Position numbers and translations under genes: made by a program
Part shown: positions 25,284-34,475 of the stretch, one piece after another
Layout of the letters: each line of letters opens with the position of its first letter
Numbering within the stretch: the stretch's first letter is position 1
Assembly (NCBI GenBank): GCA_905213155.1
Contig: CAJMHI010000008.1
Location: 1 to 51,051, forward strand
Direction: 5' to 3'
Origin: an uncultured Acidaminococcus sp.
Lineage (GTDB): Bacteria; Bacillota; Negativicutes; Acidaminococcales; Acidaminococcaceae
Length of the DNA: 51,051 nucleotides
Notes under the pieces: model-generated
Databases searched by the model: none
The model's input: the letters and a program-made list of their open reading frames with translations, nothing else
Told to the model about the DNA's origin: nothing

Positions 25284-28283
25284 TCACTCCTTCCCCAGAT
25301 CGCGGGGTTTTTCCTGGATCCGGCAAATATCTTTCCCTGGGCACCAGGATGGACAGGTTCCTTTGGGGCTGCTTGGAAAATGCCCGCCAGCTAATCCGTG
25401 GGCAGCTATACGCAGCGCCCGCTGCATTGCTTCCAGAGCCGCCCCTTGTTCCACCGGGCGGGCACTTTTCATCCAAGGGAATGTACTTTTTACGATTTTA
25501 TCCCAAGTCCCGCCTTTACGTTCTCCGCTGCGTACATGGACATATCCTGCTCCCAAAATACAGTCCTGGGGAATATGGCCTAAGTTTTCCAAAGCTTCCA
25601 GATAGAGGGGCAGCTGTACTGCTTCTCCACGAGAAATTTCAGATCCGGAAGGAATACGACCGGTCTTATAATCCAGGATGCAATACTTTTTCCCATCACA
25701 ATCAATCCGGTCGATCTGACCGGAAATATAAACGGTTTCCCCGTCCACCTGCTTTACCAGTGCCGGCCATTTACTCCCTGCCCGTCCAAAAGACCACTCC
25801 AGTTTTGCGGGAGCAAACGGTAACGTACTTTGTGCCTGGTAATCACATTCTTTGACAAGATATGCATGCAGCCATTTCCCGTAGGATTTTTTAATAAACG
25901 GCAAGAGCGGACTTTCTGCCAGAAGGCCCTTGGTTTGTGCGGCAGAAAAGATGCTGTCATAGATCTTTTCCAGTTCCTGCCATAAGGCTTCCGGGTTTTC
26001 CAGCCGCTGCCCCAAATGATGGGACATAAATTCTGCGAGGGACAGATGAATCAGGTTTCCTACTACATCCGGTGTCGGATACGGATCCCGTTCTTCCCAA
26101 GGAGTAAGCTTCCATAGATTGCTCACTAAATACGCAAAAGGACAGCCGATATAGCTATCCAGGCTGGAAGCCGAAACATGGAGCGGGCGTTGCAAAAGGT
26201 CTGTTACTTCCCCGTTCCAACGGCTTTCTTCTGTCTCCCACCGTTTGCGGGACGATTGGCAACGGGAAAAGAAATCGGATCCCAATTCTTGTTCCATCCA
26301 ATTTCTTTCCTGCGGTTCTAGTTGCTCTTTATCCGCCAGGAAATTCAGGAATAAAGGCAAGCTGCAGCATTGCGCTATATTAGGAAAATACTGCTTGGTT
26401 GCAGGAAGCCTCCCGCCGTAAAAATGGCGGAGCGAACGGATATAGGAGCTCTCGCCGCCCTCTTCATCCCTATACCAGCTAAGATATACATCCTTTGTCC
26501 CCATTGCCACTGCGCTGGCAAAAAAGAACCGATCCTCTTCCAAAGATTGGGCGGAAACAGAAAGCTCCAACCCCAGTGCATTGCACTGCGCCCGTTCTTC
26601 GTCATTGTACAGCCAGCTTTCCCGTTTAATCTGGGGAAAAATTCCTTCCCGTACTCCCAGCATATAGACATAGGGAAACGAAACGCCCTGTAGTGCAGAT
26701 GCTTCCATCACCAAAATCCCGCTGTCATGATTTTCGGTAATTGTCTGGGGAATGGCATGTTTACATGCTTCACTCCAATAGGAACCGACATTTTTAATCG
26801 AAAGCAGTTCTTCCTTGTCCTTACACTGTTCCCAGGTTTCCACCATTTCTTTTAAAAAGCGCTCCACAAAATCCAGGGTTTCCATCTGGGCTTTCACCTG
26901 GCGAAGCGTACATCTTCCTTCCTGGTAAGCCTTCCCCCAGAGTTTGGGGAGTTTGCAATTCGTAATCCATTGCCAAAGTCCTTCCCGCCAGGCAGCTGCT
27001 GTATGCCGCTCCTGCAGGAAAGCCAAAAGTTCCCAGAACGCAGCATTGACTAACTGTTGTTTCTTCAGATATTGCAAAAAAGCATTTTGAGAGGCGAAGT
27101 ATCTATCGCACCACAGCTTTTCCATATTTTCCAGGTCTACGCCAAAGGCTGTTTCTGCAAAAGGACAGCGCAGCAATGCTTTGTAGGCATCCAGGTTATT
27201 CTTCAGGGGAGTGGCTGCATACAATTTTGTCAAAAAATCTGGCAAGGGCTGTCCAAACTGATCCGTCACCTGCGGGAGCTGGCAGGAGAGCCCATAAGAA
27301 GCGAAAGAGCGGGTAAGTCCCTGATAATCCGACAGGTTGCGTACCAGAACTACGATATCTTCCGGCACTGTTCCAGAAAGCAGTTTTTCTTTGATATTCT
27401 GCAGTACCAGATGCAGCTCTGATTCCGGGCTGCCAGCTTCCTCCAGATGGAGATGGGCGCAGGACGTATCTGAATGGCTCCCAATTTCCCATTGTTCTGC
27501 AAAAGTAGCCAAATCTTCCGGCTTTTTTTGCGTGGTAATTTCTTGTACACAATCAAATCCAGCCCCTATCAGATCGTCATACAGAGATGTCGTCACGGCG
27601 GTTAGCCCCGGACGACGTTTGTCATAAAACAAACCCATTTCCACGTTAGTCTTGTGCGCAAGCGCTTTCACCAACCGTAATTGCACCGGGGAGAACTGAT
27701 AAAACTCACTGAAAAAGACGTGCTTCCAGGGGACTTCCAAGCCTTCTTCCAAAAGTTGCACAGCAAGACTATACTGGGAAGATAAATCCTTTATTTGCAG
27801 GGTTTCCATTTCCTGATGATACAAAAAATACAGCATATCCAATTCCATATCCTTTTGCCGCTGCCTTCCCTGGCGATTCCAGGACAGGAGAAGAGTATGA
27901 AATTCTTCCGGAGATATGTCACTACGGGAAAATTCATCCATAAGAGCAAGCAAACTCTCCACAAAACCATCTTTTTCCGCCAGCGGCGCAAAATAATCCA
28001 GACGAGGCTGTAACTTCTCCAGCACTTTTTTCAGTATTTTGCGCTGCACAGGGCGCTTCGCCGGATGAAAACCGCGTACACCGCCCAAACGCAGAATTTC
28101 CCGGGGCAAGTAGTCAATAATGGCCGTCAGAACCGTATCGCCTGTCTCTTCCTGTATTTTTTGACGAAAATACGGGCTGGGAACCAGCAGTAATGCCTCC
28201 CCATAGGGCAGTTTCTGGGCCATTTTTTGGAATTTTTCCCGCATGGTTTCCCCCAGCGGCAATATATGCAACACGTTCTTCAT
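25284..28283 (-). CDS. addB: ATP-dependent nuclease subunit B (AddB), without N-terminal Walker A
   Basis: A 999-residue AddB-type subunit. The nuclease domain near the C-terminus has YCILDYKTGRIPSG, and cysteines in YIGCPFAYLVSNLW and TCPSWCPGKDIC fit the AddB 4Fe-4S staple. The UvrD-like body is divergent, as usual. B. subtilis AddB opens with a GRSGSGKT-type loop; this protein opens MKNVLHILPLGETMREKF and I find no GKT/GKS at the N-terminus, which resembles RexB-like forms. It precedes addA by two bases, so the subunits are coexpressed. A weak TACAAT at 28315-28320 may be its -10. Confidence 0.9.
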   Translation of the reverse strand: MKNVLHILPLGETMREKFQKMAQKLPYGEALLLVPSPYFRQKIQEETGDTVLTAIIDYLPREILRLGGVRGFHPAKRPVQRKILKKVLEKLQPRLDYFAPLAEKDGFVESLLALMDEFSRSDISPEEFHTLLLSWNRQGRQRQKDMELDMLYFLYHQEMETLQIKDLSSQYSLAVQLLEEGLEVPWKHVFFSEFYQFSPVQLRLVKALAHKTNVEMGLFYDKRRPGLTAVTTSLYDDLIGAGFDCVQEITTQKKPEDLATFAEQWEIGSHSDTSCAHLHLEEAGSPESELHLVLQNIKEKLLSGTVPEDIVVLVRNLSDYQGLTRSFASYGLSCQLPQVTDQFGQPLPDFLTKLYAATPLKNNLDAYKALLRCPFAETAFGVDLENMEKLWCDRYFASQNAFLQYLKKQQLVNAAFWELLAFLQERHTAAAWREGLWQWITNCKLPKLWGKAYQEGRCTLRQVKAQMETLDFVERFLKEMVETWEQCKDKEELLSIKNVGSYWSEACKHAIPQTITENHDSGILVMEASALQGVSFPYVYMLGVREGIFPQIKRESWLYNDEERAQCNALGLELSVSAQSLEEDRFFFASAVAMGTKDVYLSWYRDEEGGESSYIRSLRHFYGGRLPATKQYFPNIAQCCSLPLFLNFLADKEQLEPQERNWMEQELGSDFFSRCQSSRKRWETEESRWNGEVTDLLQRPLHVSASSLDSYIGCPFAYLVSNLWKLTPWEERDPYPTPDVVGNLIHLSLAEFMSHHLGQRLENPEALWQELEKIYDSIFSAAQTKGLLAESPLLPFIKKSYGKWLHAYLVKECDYQAQSTLPFAPAKLEWSFGRAGSKWPALVKQVDGETVYISGQIDRIDCDGKKYCILDYKTGRIPSGSEISRGEAVQLPLYLEALENLGHIPQDCILGAGYVHVRSGERKGGTWDKIVKSTFPWMKSARPVEQGAALEAMQRALRIAAHGLAGGHFPSSPKGTCPSWCPGKDICRIQEKPRDLGKE

Positions 28284-28351
28284 GGTCTACCCTTTCTTTT
28301 TCTTCATATCTTTTATTGTAGCGTATTTTGCAGATTTTGTCCGCCTATCAT

Positions 28352-28379
28352 TTTTCACACGCTCCTAATATGATATAAT
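28352..28379 (+). promoter_or_regulatory. Extended -10 promoter of the EamA transporter gene
   Basis: TGATATAAT (28371-28379) is an extended -10 with a perfect TATAAT hexamer; TTTTCA 16 bases upstream is a partial -35. It ends 33 bases before the start codon. Confidence 0.6.
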
Positions 28380-28412
28380 TAATACAGTTTTCCGGGAAAG
28401 GACGTGACCATT

Positions 28413-29339
28413 ATGACCTATTCCAAATCAATCAAAGGGGATTTGATGTTGCTGCTGGCGGCCCTTATTTGGGGTAGCACATTTGTTGCCCAAAGTACGG
28501 GTATGCAATACATCGGCCCCTATACCTTTAATATGTTACGAAGCCTGATTGCAATTTTTGTGCTCTTGCCCATAGTCCTTCTTTTCAGTAAAAATGCCAA
28601 GGAAAAGCAAGGGCAAGGATTATGGCAGCAGCTAAAGCCCGGAAGTAAGACCCTGCAGGGAGGCCTTGTGGCAGGCGTGATTTTGGGGATAGCCAGCAAT
28701 CTCCAGCAGGTGGGCATTTCTATGACCACAGCCGGTAAAGCGGCCTTTATTACCGCATTGTACCTGGTGCTTGTGCCCGTTTTTGATCGCATAAGCGGTG
28801 GCGTCGTTACTAAACGCGTCTGGATATGTGTGGTCGTTGCCATTTATGGATTCTACCTGCTTAGCGTCCAGGAAGATTTTACCATTGCCTTAGGGGATAT
28901 TTTAGTATTTCTATGTTCTATTTTTTTTGCGCTTCATATTCTGTGCATTGACCGCTTTTTACGAAAAGGAGCGGACAGTATTCAAATGTCCTGGGTACAG
29001 TTTGGCATCGCCTTTCTGATTTCAGGCATTTTAACAGTCTTATTTGAAACTCCCAACTTGCCTGCGATATGGGATGCCAAAGTATCTATTTTATACGCCG
29101 GCGTACTTTCCAGCGGTGGGGCTTTCACCTTGCAAATTCTGGGACAGAAATATACGAAACCCACCAGCGCTACGCTCTTAATGAGTCTGGAATCCATTTT
29201 TGCAGCACTTTCCGGCTGGTTAGTACTAGGGGAAACGTTGACAGGACGAGAATTTTTAGGCTGTGTTCTTGTTTTTATGGCCGCCATCCTGTCCCAGGTC
29301 CCACTGACCCGTTTATTTAAATTATCCCGAAATCTATGA
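28413..29339 (+). CDS. EamA/DMT-superfamily membrane transporter
   Basis: A 308-residue inner-membrane protein with about ten hydrophobic helices in two EamA repeats. Repeat one begins LLLAALIWGSTFVAQSTGMQYIGPYTFNMLRSL; repeat two ends SATLLMSLESIFAALSGWLVLGETLTGREFLGCVLVFMAAI, both family signatures of drug/metabolite exporters. Start is the ATG ten bases after AAAGGA; an in-frame GTG three codons earlier touches that site. Substrate is not predictable; amino acid or metabolite efflux is usual. It is followed 39 bases later by the propeller-like protein in the same direction. Confidence 0.9.
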   Translation: MTYSKSIKGDLMLLLAALIWGSTFVAQSTGMQYIGPYTFNMLRSLIAIFVLLPIVLLFSKNAKEKQGQGLWQQLKPGSKTLQGGLVAGVILGIASNLQQVGISMTTAGKAAFITALYLVLVPVFDRISGGVVTKRVWICVVVAIYGFYLLSVQEDFTIALGDILVFLCSIFFALHILCIDRFLRKGADSIQMSWVQFGIAFLISGILTVLFETPNLPAIWDAKVSILYAGVLSSGGAFTLQILGQKYTKPTSATLLMSLESIFAALSGWLVLGETLTGREFLGCVLVFMAAILSQVPLTRLFKLSRNL

Positions 29340-29378
29340 TACGTCTGCGCTCCATAGAAGACTAAGGAGGAATGCGCT

Positions 29379-30401
29379 TTGACATTTTCTGCTAAAAAGA
29401 AAATCCTGCTACTACTGCTCTTGCTAGTACTGGGATTTGCCGGCTTTGCAGCCTATTCCTACCGGACGGAGCTCACCATGCGGCTTGTTCACCGCAATCC
29501 CCAGCCGGTCAGATCTGTAACGGCCGGCCAGACCACGTTTTCCCTGCAACAACTAAATACACCGGAACTAACCAGTTATGACGTTGATAAAATTCTAAGT
29601 TTTGTCGTCCAAGATGGCATTTATTATCTGTCCCTACGTAGCCAGGATGGTAGCTCTACCATGGTAGAGACCTTTACCGAAAAAGACGGTAGCCTGTATC
29701 CCTACCGGAACTTTGGAGACAAAGGAACCTTTACTATCCCTGATAAAATGATCCTGAGCGTAACGGTTTCCCCCACTGGAGATATTGTGTATGTAAAAAA
29801 AGGGATCCATACCTTAAAAGACGGAAATGATATTATCAGCTTAAAGGGAACGACTACTGCCACACGGGTGGCTTTCCTGCCGGGAGGACAAAAGGCCTAT
29901 CTTTATGGTAACGACAATTTTACTCTGACAGACTATAAAGACGGCAGTTTTAATAATAACAAACCTGCCTTTCTCCACAATCGGGCAAAGCCTTTTGCAG
30001 GTGGTCTGACATTAGTTCAGGTCACCCCGGATGGCATGATCTGGGGAGGCGGCCGCCCTATTCCCAATGGTTTCAACATGATTGCATCCTTTACGCCCCA
30101 AGGACTCCCGGCCAAGGTTTACGGCAGTTCTAATCCGGTGGACAAAGATTCCATCTATGACCTGGTAGACATGGCCGTTATTGACCATTACATCATAGCC
30201 ATTGATGGGTTCACGCTAAAGCTATGGAACCGGGACGGTCAATTTTTAGACAGCCTGAATACGTCCAAAGTATTAGGAGGCAATTTAAACGGATCACGTC
30301 TTGCCGTGATTGATGGTAAAACCATTGCGTTATTGGCCACTGTGCGCAATGCCCAGACAAAATTAGTGGAAATCCGCATCTTCCTCCTGACATTTTCCTA
30401 A
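29379..30401 (+). CDS. Membrane-anchored extracytoplasmic protein, propeller-like, unknown function
   Basis: 340 residues from a TTG start with AAGGAGG eight bases ahead (an ATG in between is out of frame and stops after seven codons). Residues 8-27 are a leucine-rich transmembrane anchor (ILLLLLLLVLGFAGFAAYSY) after a basic KKK, so the rest is outside the membrane. The body has repeated short strand-turn units (DGIYYLSLRSQDG, PTGDIVYVKKG, GGQKAYLYGNDN, TPDGMIWGGG, DHYIIAIDGF), suggestive of a beta-propeller. I do not recognise a named family. It is probably cotranscribed with the transporter and ends at a strong terminator. Confidence 0.75.
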   Translation: MTFSAKKKILLLLLLLVLGFAGFAAYSYRTELTMRLVHRNPQPVRSVTAGQTTFSLQQLNTPELTSYDVDKILSFVVQDGIYYLSLRSQDGSSTMVETFTEKDGSLYPYRNFGDKGTFTIPDKMILSVTVSPTGDIVYVKKGIHTLKDGNDIISLKGTTTATRVAFLPGGQKAYLYGNDNFTLTDYKDGSFNNNKPAFLHNRAKPFAGGLTLVQVTPDGMIWGGGRPIPNGFNMIASFTPQGLPAKVYGSSNPVDKDSIYDLVDMAVIDHYIIAIDGFTLKLWNRDGQFLDSLNTSKVLGGNLNGSRLAVIDGKTIALLATVRNAQTKLVEIRIFLLTFS

Positions 30402-30402
30402 C

Positions 30403-30443
30403 AAAAAGAGGTCTCCGCATTAAAACGGTGACCTCGCTTTTTT
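30403..30443. terminator. Bidirectional terminator
   Basis: GAGGTC-CCG pairs with CGG-GACCTC around an internal mismatch; poly-T follows on the plus strand and AAAAA precedes it, giving T5 on the minus strand. It separates the converging propeller-like and racemase genes. Confidence 0.8.
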
Positions 30444-30453
30444 GTATGCGTTG

Positions 30454-31158
30454 TTATTCTGCTCTTTCGTCCGTAATACAATCAATAAGCTCTTGGATGT
30501 GGATAGCCATCGTGTCCAATGTCGGTATCGGTGTTTTCAGTGAAGCAAACGCTAGCGGCAGTTCCGTACAGCCCAGAATCACAGCCTGCACGTTTTCTTC
30601 TTTCTGCATACGCTGCACGATGGCAAGCAATGTGTCTTGGCTCGTTTTCTTTACCACACCCTGTTCCAGTTCTTTTTCAATGCATTGGCTCACATACTCC
30701 TGCTCTTTGTCTGTGGGAACGGAAACACGAATGCCCGCTTCTTGGAAAGGTATTTTAAAAAAGGATTCCTGCATTGTGACAAATGTCCCCAAAAGGCCTA
30801 AGGAAGTATAGCCTCGTTTCTGCGCTTCTTTGCAAGCAGCAACTGGCATGCTGATTAGCGGAATACTAGACCGTTTTTGTAAAGCATCAAAAACAATATG
30901 CGGTGTATTACCGGTAAGGGCTGCCATATCACAACCAGCCGCAGCAAGATGCGCCAATCCCTCTGCTACATAATCTGTAAGCCCCTGATAATCCTTGCGA
31001 CGACAATAGTCCAGTACTGCAAACACGCTTAAACTTTCTATAGTGAGATTAGGGAAAAAATCTTTTTTCATTCGCTGCTGTACACCATATACAATTTTTT
31101 GGTAATACAGAACTGTGGATTCTGGCCCAATCCCTCCGATAAGACCTAATTTTCTCAT
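30454..31158 (-). CDS. Aspartate/glutamate racemase family protein
   Basis: A 234-residue protein of the Asp/Glu/hydantoin racemase family (MRKLGLIGGIGPESTVLYY). The second catalytic cysteine is present in ILGCTELPL (Cys197). The first site, normally Cys-Asn-Thr, reads LTGNTPH with Gly83 before Asn84, so the usual two-cysteine pair is incomplete. E. coli YgeA, an amino-acid racemase, has Thr there. Either a one-sided or different chemistry, or a different substrate, is likely. GAGGAG precedes ATG. It follows dapA by 109 bases holding a long inverted repeat; readthrough from the lysine operon is possible. Confidence 0.82.
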   Translation of the reverse strand: MRKLGLIGGIGPESTVLYYQKIVYGVQQRMKKDFFPNLTIESLSVFAVLDYCRRKDYQGLTDYVAEGLAHLAAAGCDMAALTGNTPHIVFDALQKRSSIPLISMPVAACKEAQKRGYTSLGLLGTFVTMQESFFKIPFQEAGIRVSVPTDKEQEYVSQCIEKELEQGVVKKTSQDTLLAIVQRMQKEENVQAVILGCTELPLAFASLKTPIPTLDTMAIHIQELIDCITDERAE

Positions 31159-31212
31159 ACGGAACTCCTCTTTCTGATTGACTTTGCGGCCAAATTCTTA
31201 GCAGATATAAGC

Positions 31213-31253
31213 ACCCCCATTTATCAGAACCTTTACGTTTGATAAATGGGGGT
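31213..31253. repeat. 14-bp perfect inverted repeat after dapA
   Basis: ACCCCCATTTATCA (31213-31226) and its exact reverse complement (31240-31253) flank a 13-base loop. As RNA it is a very stable hairpin between dapA and the racemase gene. It looks like a terminator for the lysine operon, but no clean T-run follows on either strand (GCTTATATC on minus, ATTTATTC on plus). Confidence 0.7.
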
Positions 31254-31267
31254 ATTTATTCTGCTAC

Positions 31268-32167
31268 TTACTGCAATAGGCCGCTTGCTTTCCATGCAGC
31301 GGTGACTTTTTCCCGTTCGGCGGGAGTCATAGGACACATGGGGAGTCGATATACGCCCGCGTTAAAGGGTGTCATCTTCGTTACGGCTTCTTTTATGGGG
31401 ATAGGGTTACTCACCAGGAACATACTGTCAGCCTGTGGTACCATTACGTCGTTAAGCGCAGTGGCTTTTTCGACATCTCCTTTTACATAGGCTTGCATCA
31501 GGTCTTTTAAGAGCTGTCCATTTACATTGCTCAGTACAGAAATAAGGCCCACTGCACCTACGCTCATGAGCGGTAAAATTAAGCCATCATCTCCACTATA
31601 AATAGAGAAATCCTTTGGTGCCAGCCGATGCAGTTTGGCTGCCTGGGCAATATTCCCGCTGGCTTCTTTTACGGCCACGATATTAGGGCATTCTTTAGCC
31701 AGGCGTGCAATGGTCTCCGGCTCAATATTTTTTCCCGTACGGCCTGGTACATTGTAAATAATGATGGGCAGTTTGGTATGTTGGGCAATGGTCTTAAAGT
31801 GCTGGTAAAATCCTTCCTGGGAGGGCTTATTGTAATATGGCCCCACCACCAGTACACCATCGGCACCGACTTTTTCTGCCAGCTGGTTCATTTTCAGTAC
31901 ATCCGCCGTATTATTGGAACCAGTGCCTACAATTACAGGGCCCCGACCATTGACTTTGGCAATCACGCGGGTGAATAGTTCTTCTTTTTCTGCCACGGTC
32001 ATAGTGGGGGCTTCTCCAGTAGTCCCGCTGACAAGCACTGCGTCGCTACCGTGATCCAGCAGCCAGGCAGCAAAATCTGCTGTTCCTTCAGCATTCAGAG
32101 ACCCATCCTCGTTGAAAAAAGTCACCATGGCGGTCATCAATTGACCAAAATAAGGCTTTTGTCTCAT
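31268..32167 (-). CDS. dapA: 4-hydroxy-tetrahydrodipicolinate synthase
   Basis: A 299-residue DapA condensing pyruvate with aspartate semialdehyde, the first lysine-specific step. GTTGEAPT (Thr49, Thr50), YNVPGRTG (Tyr138) and VAVKEASGN (Schiff-base Lys167) are all present. Last gene of the riboswitch-controlled operon, 12 bases after lysC. Residues for lysine feedback were not checked in detail. Confidence 0.96.
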   Translation of the reverse strand: MRQKPYFGQLMTAMVTFFNEDGSLNAEGTADFAAWLLDHGSDAVLVSGTTGEAPTMTVAEKEELFTRVIAKVNGRGPVIVGTGSNNTADVLKMNQLAEKVGADGVLVVGPYYNKPSQEGFYQHFKTIAQHTKLPIIIYNVPGRTGKNIEPETIARLAKECPNIVAVKEASGNIAQAAKLHRLAPKDFSIYSGDDGLILPLMSVGAVGLISVLSNVNGQLLKDLMQAYVKGDVEKATALNDVMVPQADSMFLVSNPIPIKEAVTKMTPFNAGVYRLPMCPMTPAEREKVTAAWKASGLLQ

Positions 32168-32179
32168 AATTATCCCCTC

Positions 32180-33391
32180 TTATTGACTGAACGCTGCATG
32201 AAGGGCGTTCACCGCTTCTTTTACGCTCGCTTCCGGTACAATGGCGCTAATGAGGTTATCAGAGTCCGTTGTCTGATAAATAGGAATCCCGGCATCCGTA
32301 AGCGCCCCAATAAACCGTGCCATATAACCGGGGACTCCGCCCATGTGTGACCCTACCACAGTAACTTTGGCGCAATTGGGTTCCAGTTCGTAAGCAAAGC
32401 CTTCTTTTTGCAATACCGTCTCGGCGTCCTTGGTAGCTGCGGTATACACCGCAAACATCAGGGAGTGGGGCTGCAAGCTCATGGTGCCAATGCTGACGCC
32501 GTTAGCTGCCAAAGTATCAAACAAGTGGCTACCGTTTTTATTGGCGAGATCCACAGAGAAAAAGGCAATATCCGTTTTGCTGGCCACACCGGCTGCGTGA
32601 TTGGTTTCCAGGTTATCCTGCTGCTCCAACGTTTTGCTCTGTTCATCTTCCGTAATAAGCGTGCCTTTGGCTTCGGAAAAAGTGGATTTAACCACCATGG
32701 GCACTCCATAACGCATTACGATTTCTACCGCTCTTGGGTGTATAACTTTTGCGCCCTGATGGGCCATTTCCCGGATTTCATCATAGGAAATTTGTTTAAT
32801 AATATGGGCATCTTTCACGATCCGGGGATCCGCCGTCATCACGCCGTCTACATCAGTGTAAATTTCCACTTTATCCGCATGTACGGCTACCCCGAAGGCA
32901 GCAGCAGAAGTATCACTGCCGCCTCGACCTAAGGTAACAATATTTTTATGGTCTTCCGTTTCGCCCTGGAACCCGCAGACAACTGGAATGATACCCCGCT
33001 CTACTAGTTTTAGCAAGGTATCCGGCTCTACAGTGCGGATTTTTGCATCGCCATATTCGCCGTTAGCAATCATGCCAGCCTGGCCGCCCGTCAAGGCATG
33101 CGCTTTTAAGCCATGCTCCTGGAGCGTGGCGGCCATCACGGTAGCAGAAATAATTTCTCCGCAGGCCATCAAAAGATCCAGTTCGTGGGGCGCCACTTCC
33201 GGATTGACGCTTTTAATCATATCAATCAGGGTATCTGTGGCAAAGGGATCTCCCCGGCGTCCCATGGCGGACACTACAATTATAGGAGAATAGCCTGCGT
33301 CCTGGGCTTCTTTTACCTTGCTGTACACCATTTCCCTGGTGGCCGGGGTGGCCACGCTGGTGCCTCCAAATTTTTGTACAATAATCTTCAT
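32180..33391 (-). CDS. lysC: Aspartate kinase
   Basis: A 403-residue monofunctional aspartokinase. KFGGTSV at the N-terminus, the LGRGGSDTSAAA loop (near 155) and TDVDGVMTADPRIV are the kinase signatures; two ACT regulatory domains follow residue 260 (SKTDIAFFSVDL and AKVTVVGSHMGG). It phosphorylates aspartate to start the aspartate pathway. Sited 19 bases after asd, with the lysine riboswitch upstream, so transcriptional lysine control is direct. ACT domains allow added feedback by lysine or threonine. Confidence 0.96.
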   Translation of the reverse strand: MKIIVQKFGGTSVATPATREMVYSKVKEAQDAGYSPIIVVSAMGRRGDPFATDTLIDMIKSVNPEVAPHELDLLMACGEIISATVMAATLQEHGLKAHALTGGQAGMIANGEYGDAKIRTVEPDTLLKLVERGIIPVVCGFQGETEDHKNIVTLGRGGSDTSAAAFGVAVHADKVEIYTDVDGVMTADPRIVKDAHIIKQISYDEIREMAHQGAKVIHPRAVEIVMRYGVPMVVKSTFSEAKGTLITEDEQSKTLEQQDNLETNHAAGVASKTDIAFFSVDLANKNGSHLFDTLAANGVSIGTMSLQPHSLMFAVYTAATKDAETVLQKEGFAYELEPNCAKVTVVGSHMGGVPGYMARFIGALTDAGIPIYQTTDSDNLISAIVPEASVKEAVNALHAAFSQ

Positions 33392-33410
33392 AATGCTACA
33401 GGCACCTCTC

Positions 33411-34442
33411 TTAGAGCCAACCGTTCTTGACCATCACTTCGGCAATCTGCAACGTATTGAGGGCAGCGCCTTTGCGGATCTGGTCTCCCACGCACCAGAA
33501 ATTAAAGCTGTTGGGAGCAGATTCATCACGGCGCAGACGTCCCACATGCACATCGTTTAGACCGGAGGTATAAAGCGGCATGGGATATTCCTGCTCAGCC
33601 GGATTATCCTGCACAACAACACCGGGGAAAGCCGCCAGCGCTTTTCTGATATCGGCGAGCTCTACATCGTGTTCCAGTTCCACGTTGACACTTTCGCTGT
33701 GGCTCCGGTATACCGGAACACGGACCGTAGTAGCTGTTACCCGCATTGCAGGGTCGGAGAAAATTTTCTTGGTCTCGTTCACCATTTTCATTTCTTCCTT
33801 GGTGTAGAGGTTATCCAAGAAAATATCAATCTGGGGCACACAGTTCAGTGCCAGCGGATAATGTTTCGGGCAGCTGGTGGTGGGGAAAATTTTCGCAGTC
33901 ATTTCTTCCCCGGCGGCAGCTTGCTGAATCTGTTTTTCCAGTTCATCCAGGCCATCTTTGCCGGCACCGCTGGCAGCCTGATAGGTGGAAACGATGACCC
34001 GCTGAATCCGTGCCAGGTCATAAATAGGCTTCAATGCCATCACCATAATAATGGTGGAGCAGTTGGGATTTGCAATAATCCCGTGATGTTTTTGAATATC
34101 CTGAGGGTTCACTTCTGGGACAATCAGGGGCACCTCCGGATCCATCCGGTAGGTGCTGGAATTATCTATTACCACGGCCCCAGCCTTTACCGCAATAGGA
34201 GCAAAGGTTTTGCTGATACTGCCGCCGGCAAAGAGCGCCACATCCACACCATTAAAGGAGTTTTCCGTAGCTTCTTCCACGGTATAGGTTTTGCCCCGAA
34301 CAGTCAGCTCTGTACCTGCGGTGCGGGAAGATGCCAAGAGTTTCAGATTCTTAAAAGGAAAATCCCGCTCATTCAATAGGTTGATAAATTCGTGTCCTAC
34401 AGCACCAGTAGCACCCAAAATCGCTAAATTGTATTCTTTCAT
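33411..34442 (-). CDS. asd: Aspartate-semialdehyde dehydrogenase
   Basis: A 343-residue NADPH enzyme reducing aspartyl phosphate. GATGAVGHEFI is the nucleotide loop, ANPNCSTI carries catalytic Cys128, and the acid/base His lies in VRVPVYRSHSESVNVE. Length is typical of the short Gram-positive type. It is between dapB and lysC with 33- and 19-base gaps, one operon. Confidence 0.96.
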   Translation of the reverse strand: MKEYNLAILGATGAVGHEFINLLNERDFPFKNLKLLASSRTAGTELTVRGKTYTVEEATENSFNGVDVALFAGGSISKTFAPIAVKAGAVVIDNSSTYRMDPEVPLIVPEVNPQDIQKHHGIIANPNCSTIIMVMALKPIYDLARIQRVIVSTYQAASGAGKDGLDELEKQIQQAAAGEEMTAKIFPTTSCPKHYPLALNCVPQIDIFLDNLYTKEEMKMVNETKKIFSDPAMRVTATTVRVPVYRSHSESVNVELEHDVELADIRKALAAFPGVVVQDNPAEQEYPMPLYTSGLNDVHVGRLRRDESAPNSFNFWCVGDQIRKGAALNTLQIAEVMVKNGWL

Positions 34443-34475
34443 TGTCCCTACCCCTTTTCTCTCACTGCTCGCTGT

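Noticed and set aside
25284..25476. N-terminal 65-residue extension of AddA
   Set aside because: Overlaps addB, is Pro/Arg/Gly-rich and unlike AddA; the ATG at 25281 has the proper ribosome-binding site.
33669..34379. 236-codon open frame on the plus strand inside asd
   Set aside because: Lies wholly opposite a well-supported enzyme gene, lacks a ribosome-binding site and shows His/Phe/Gly-rich composition typical of antisense frames.
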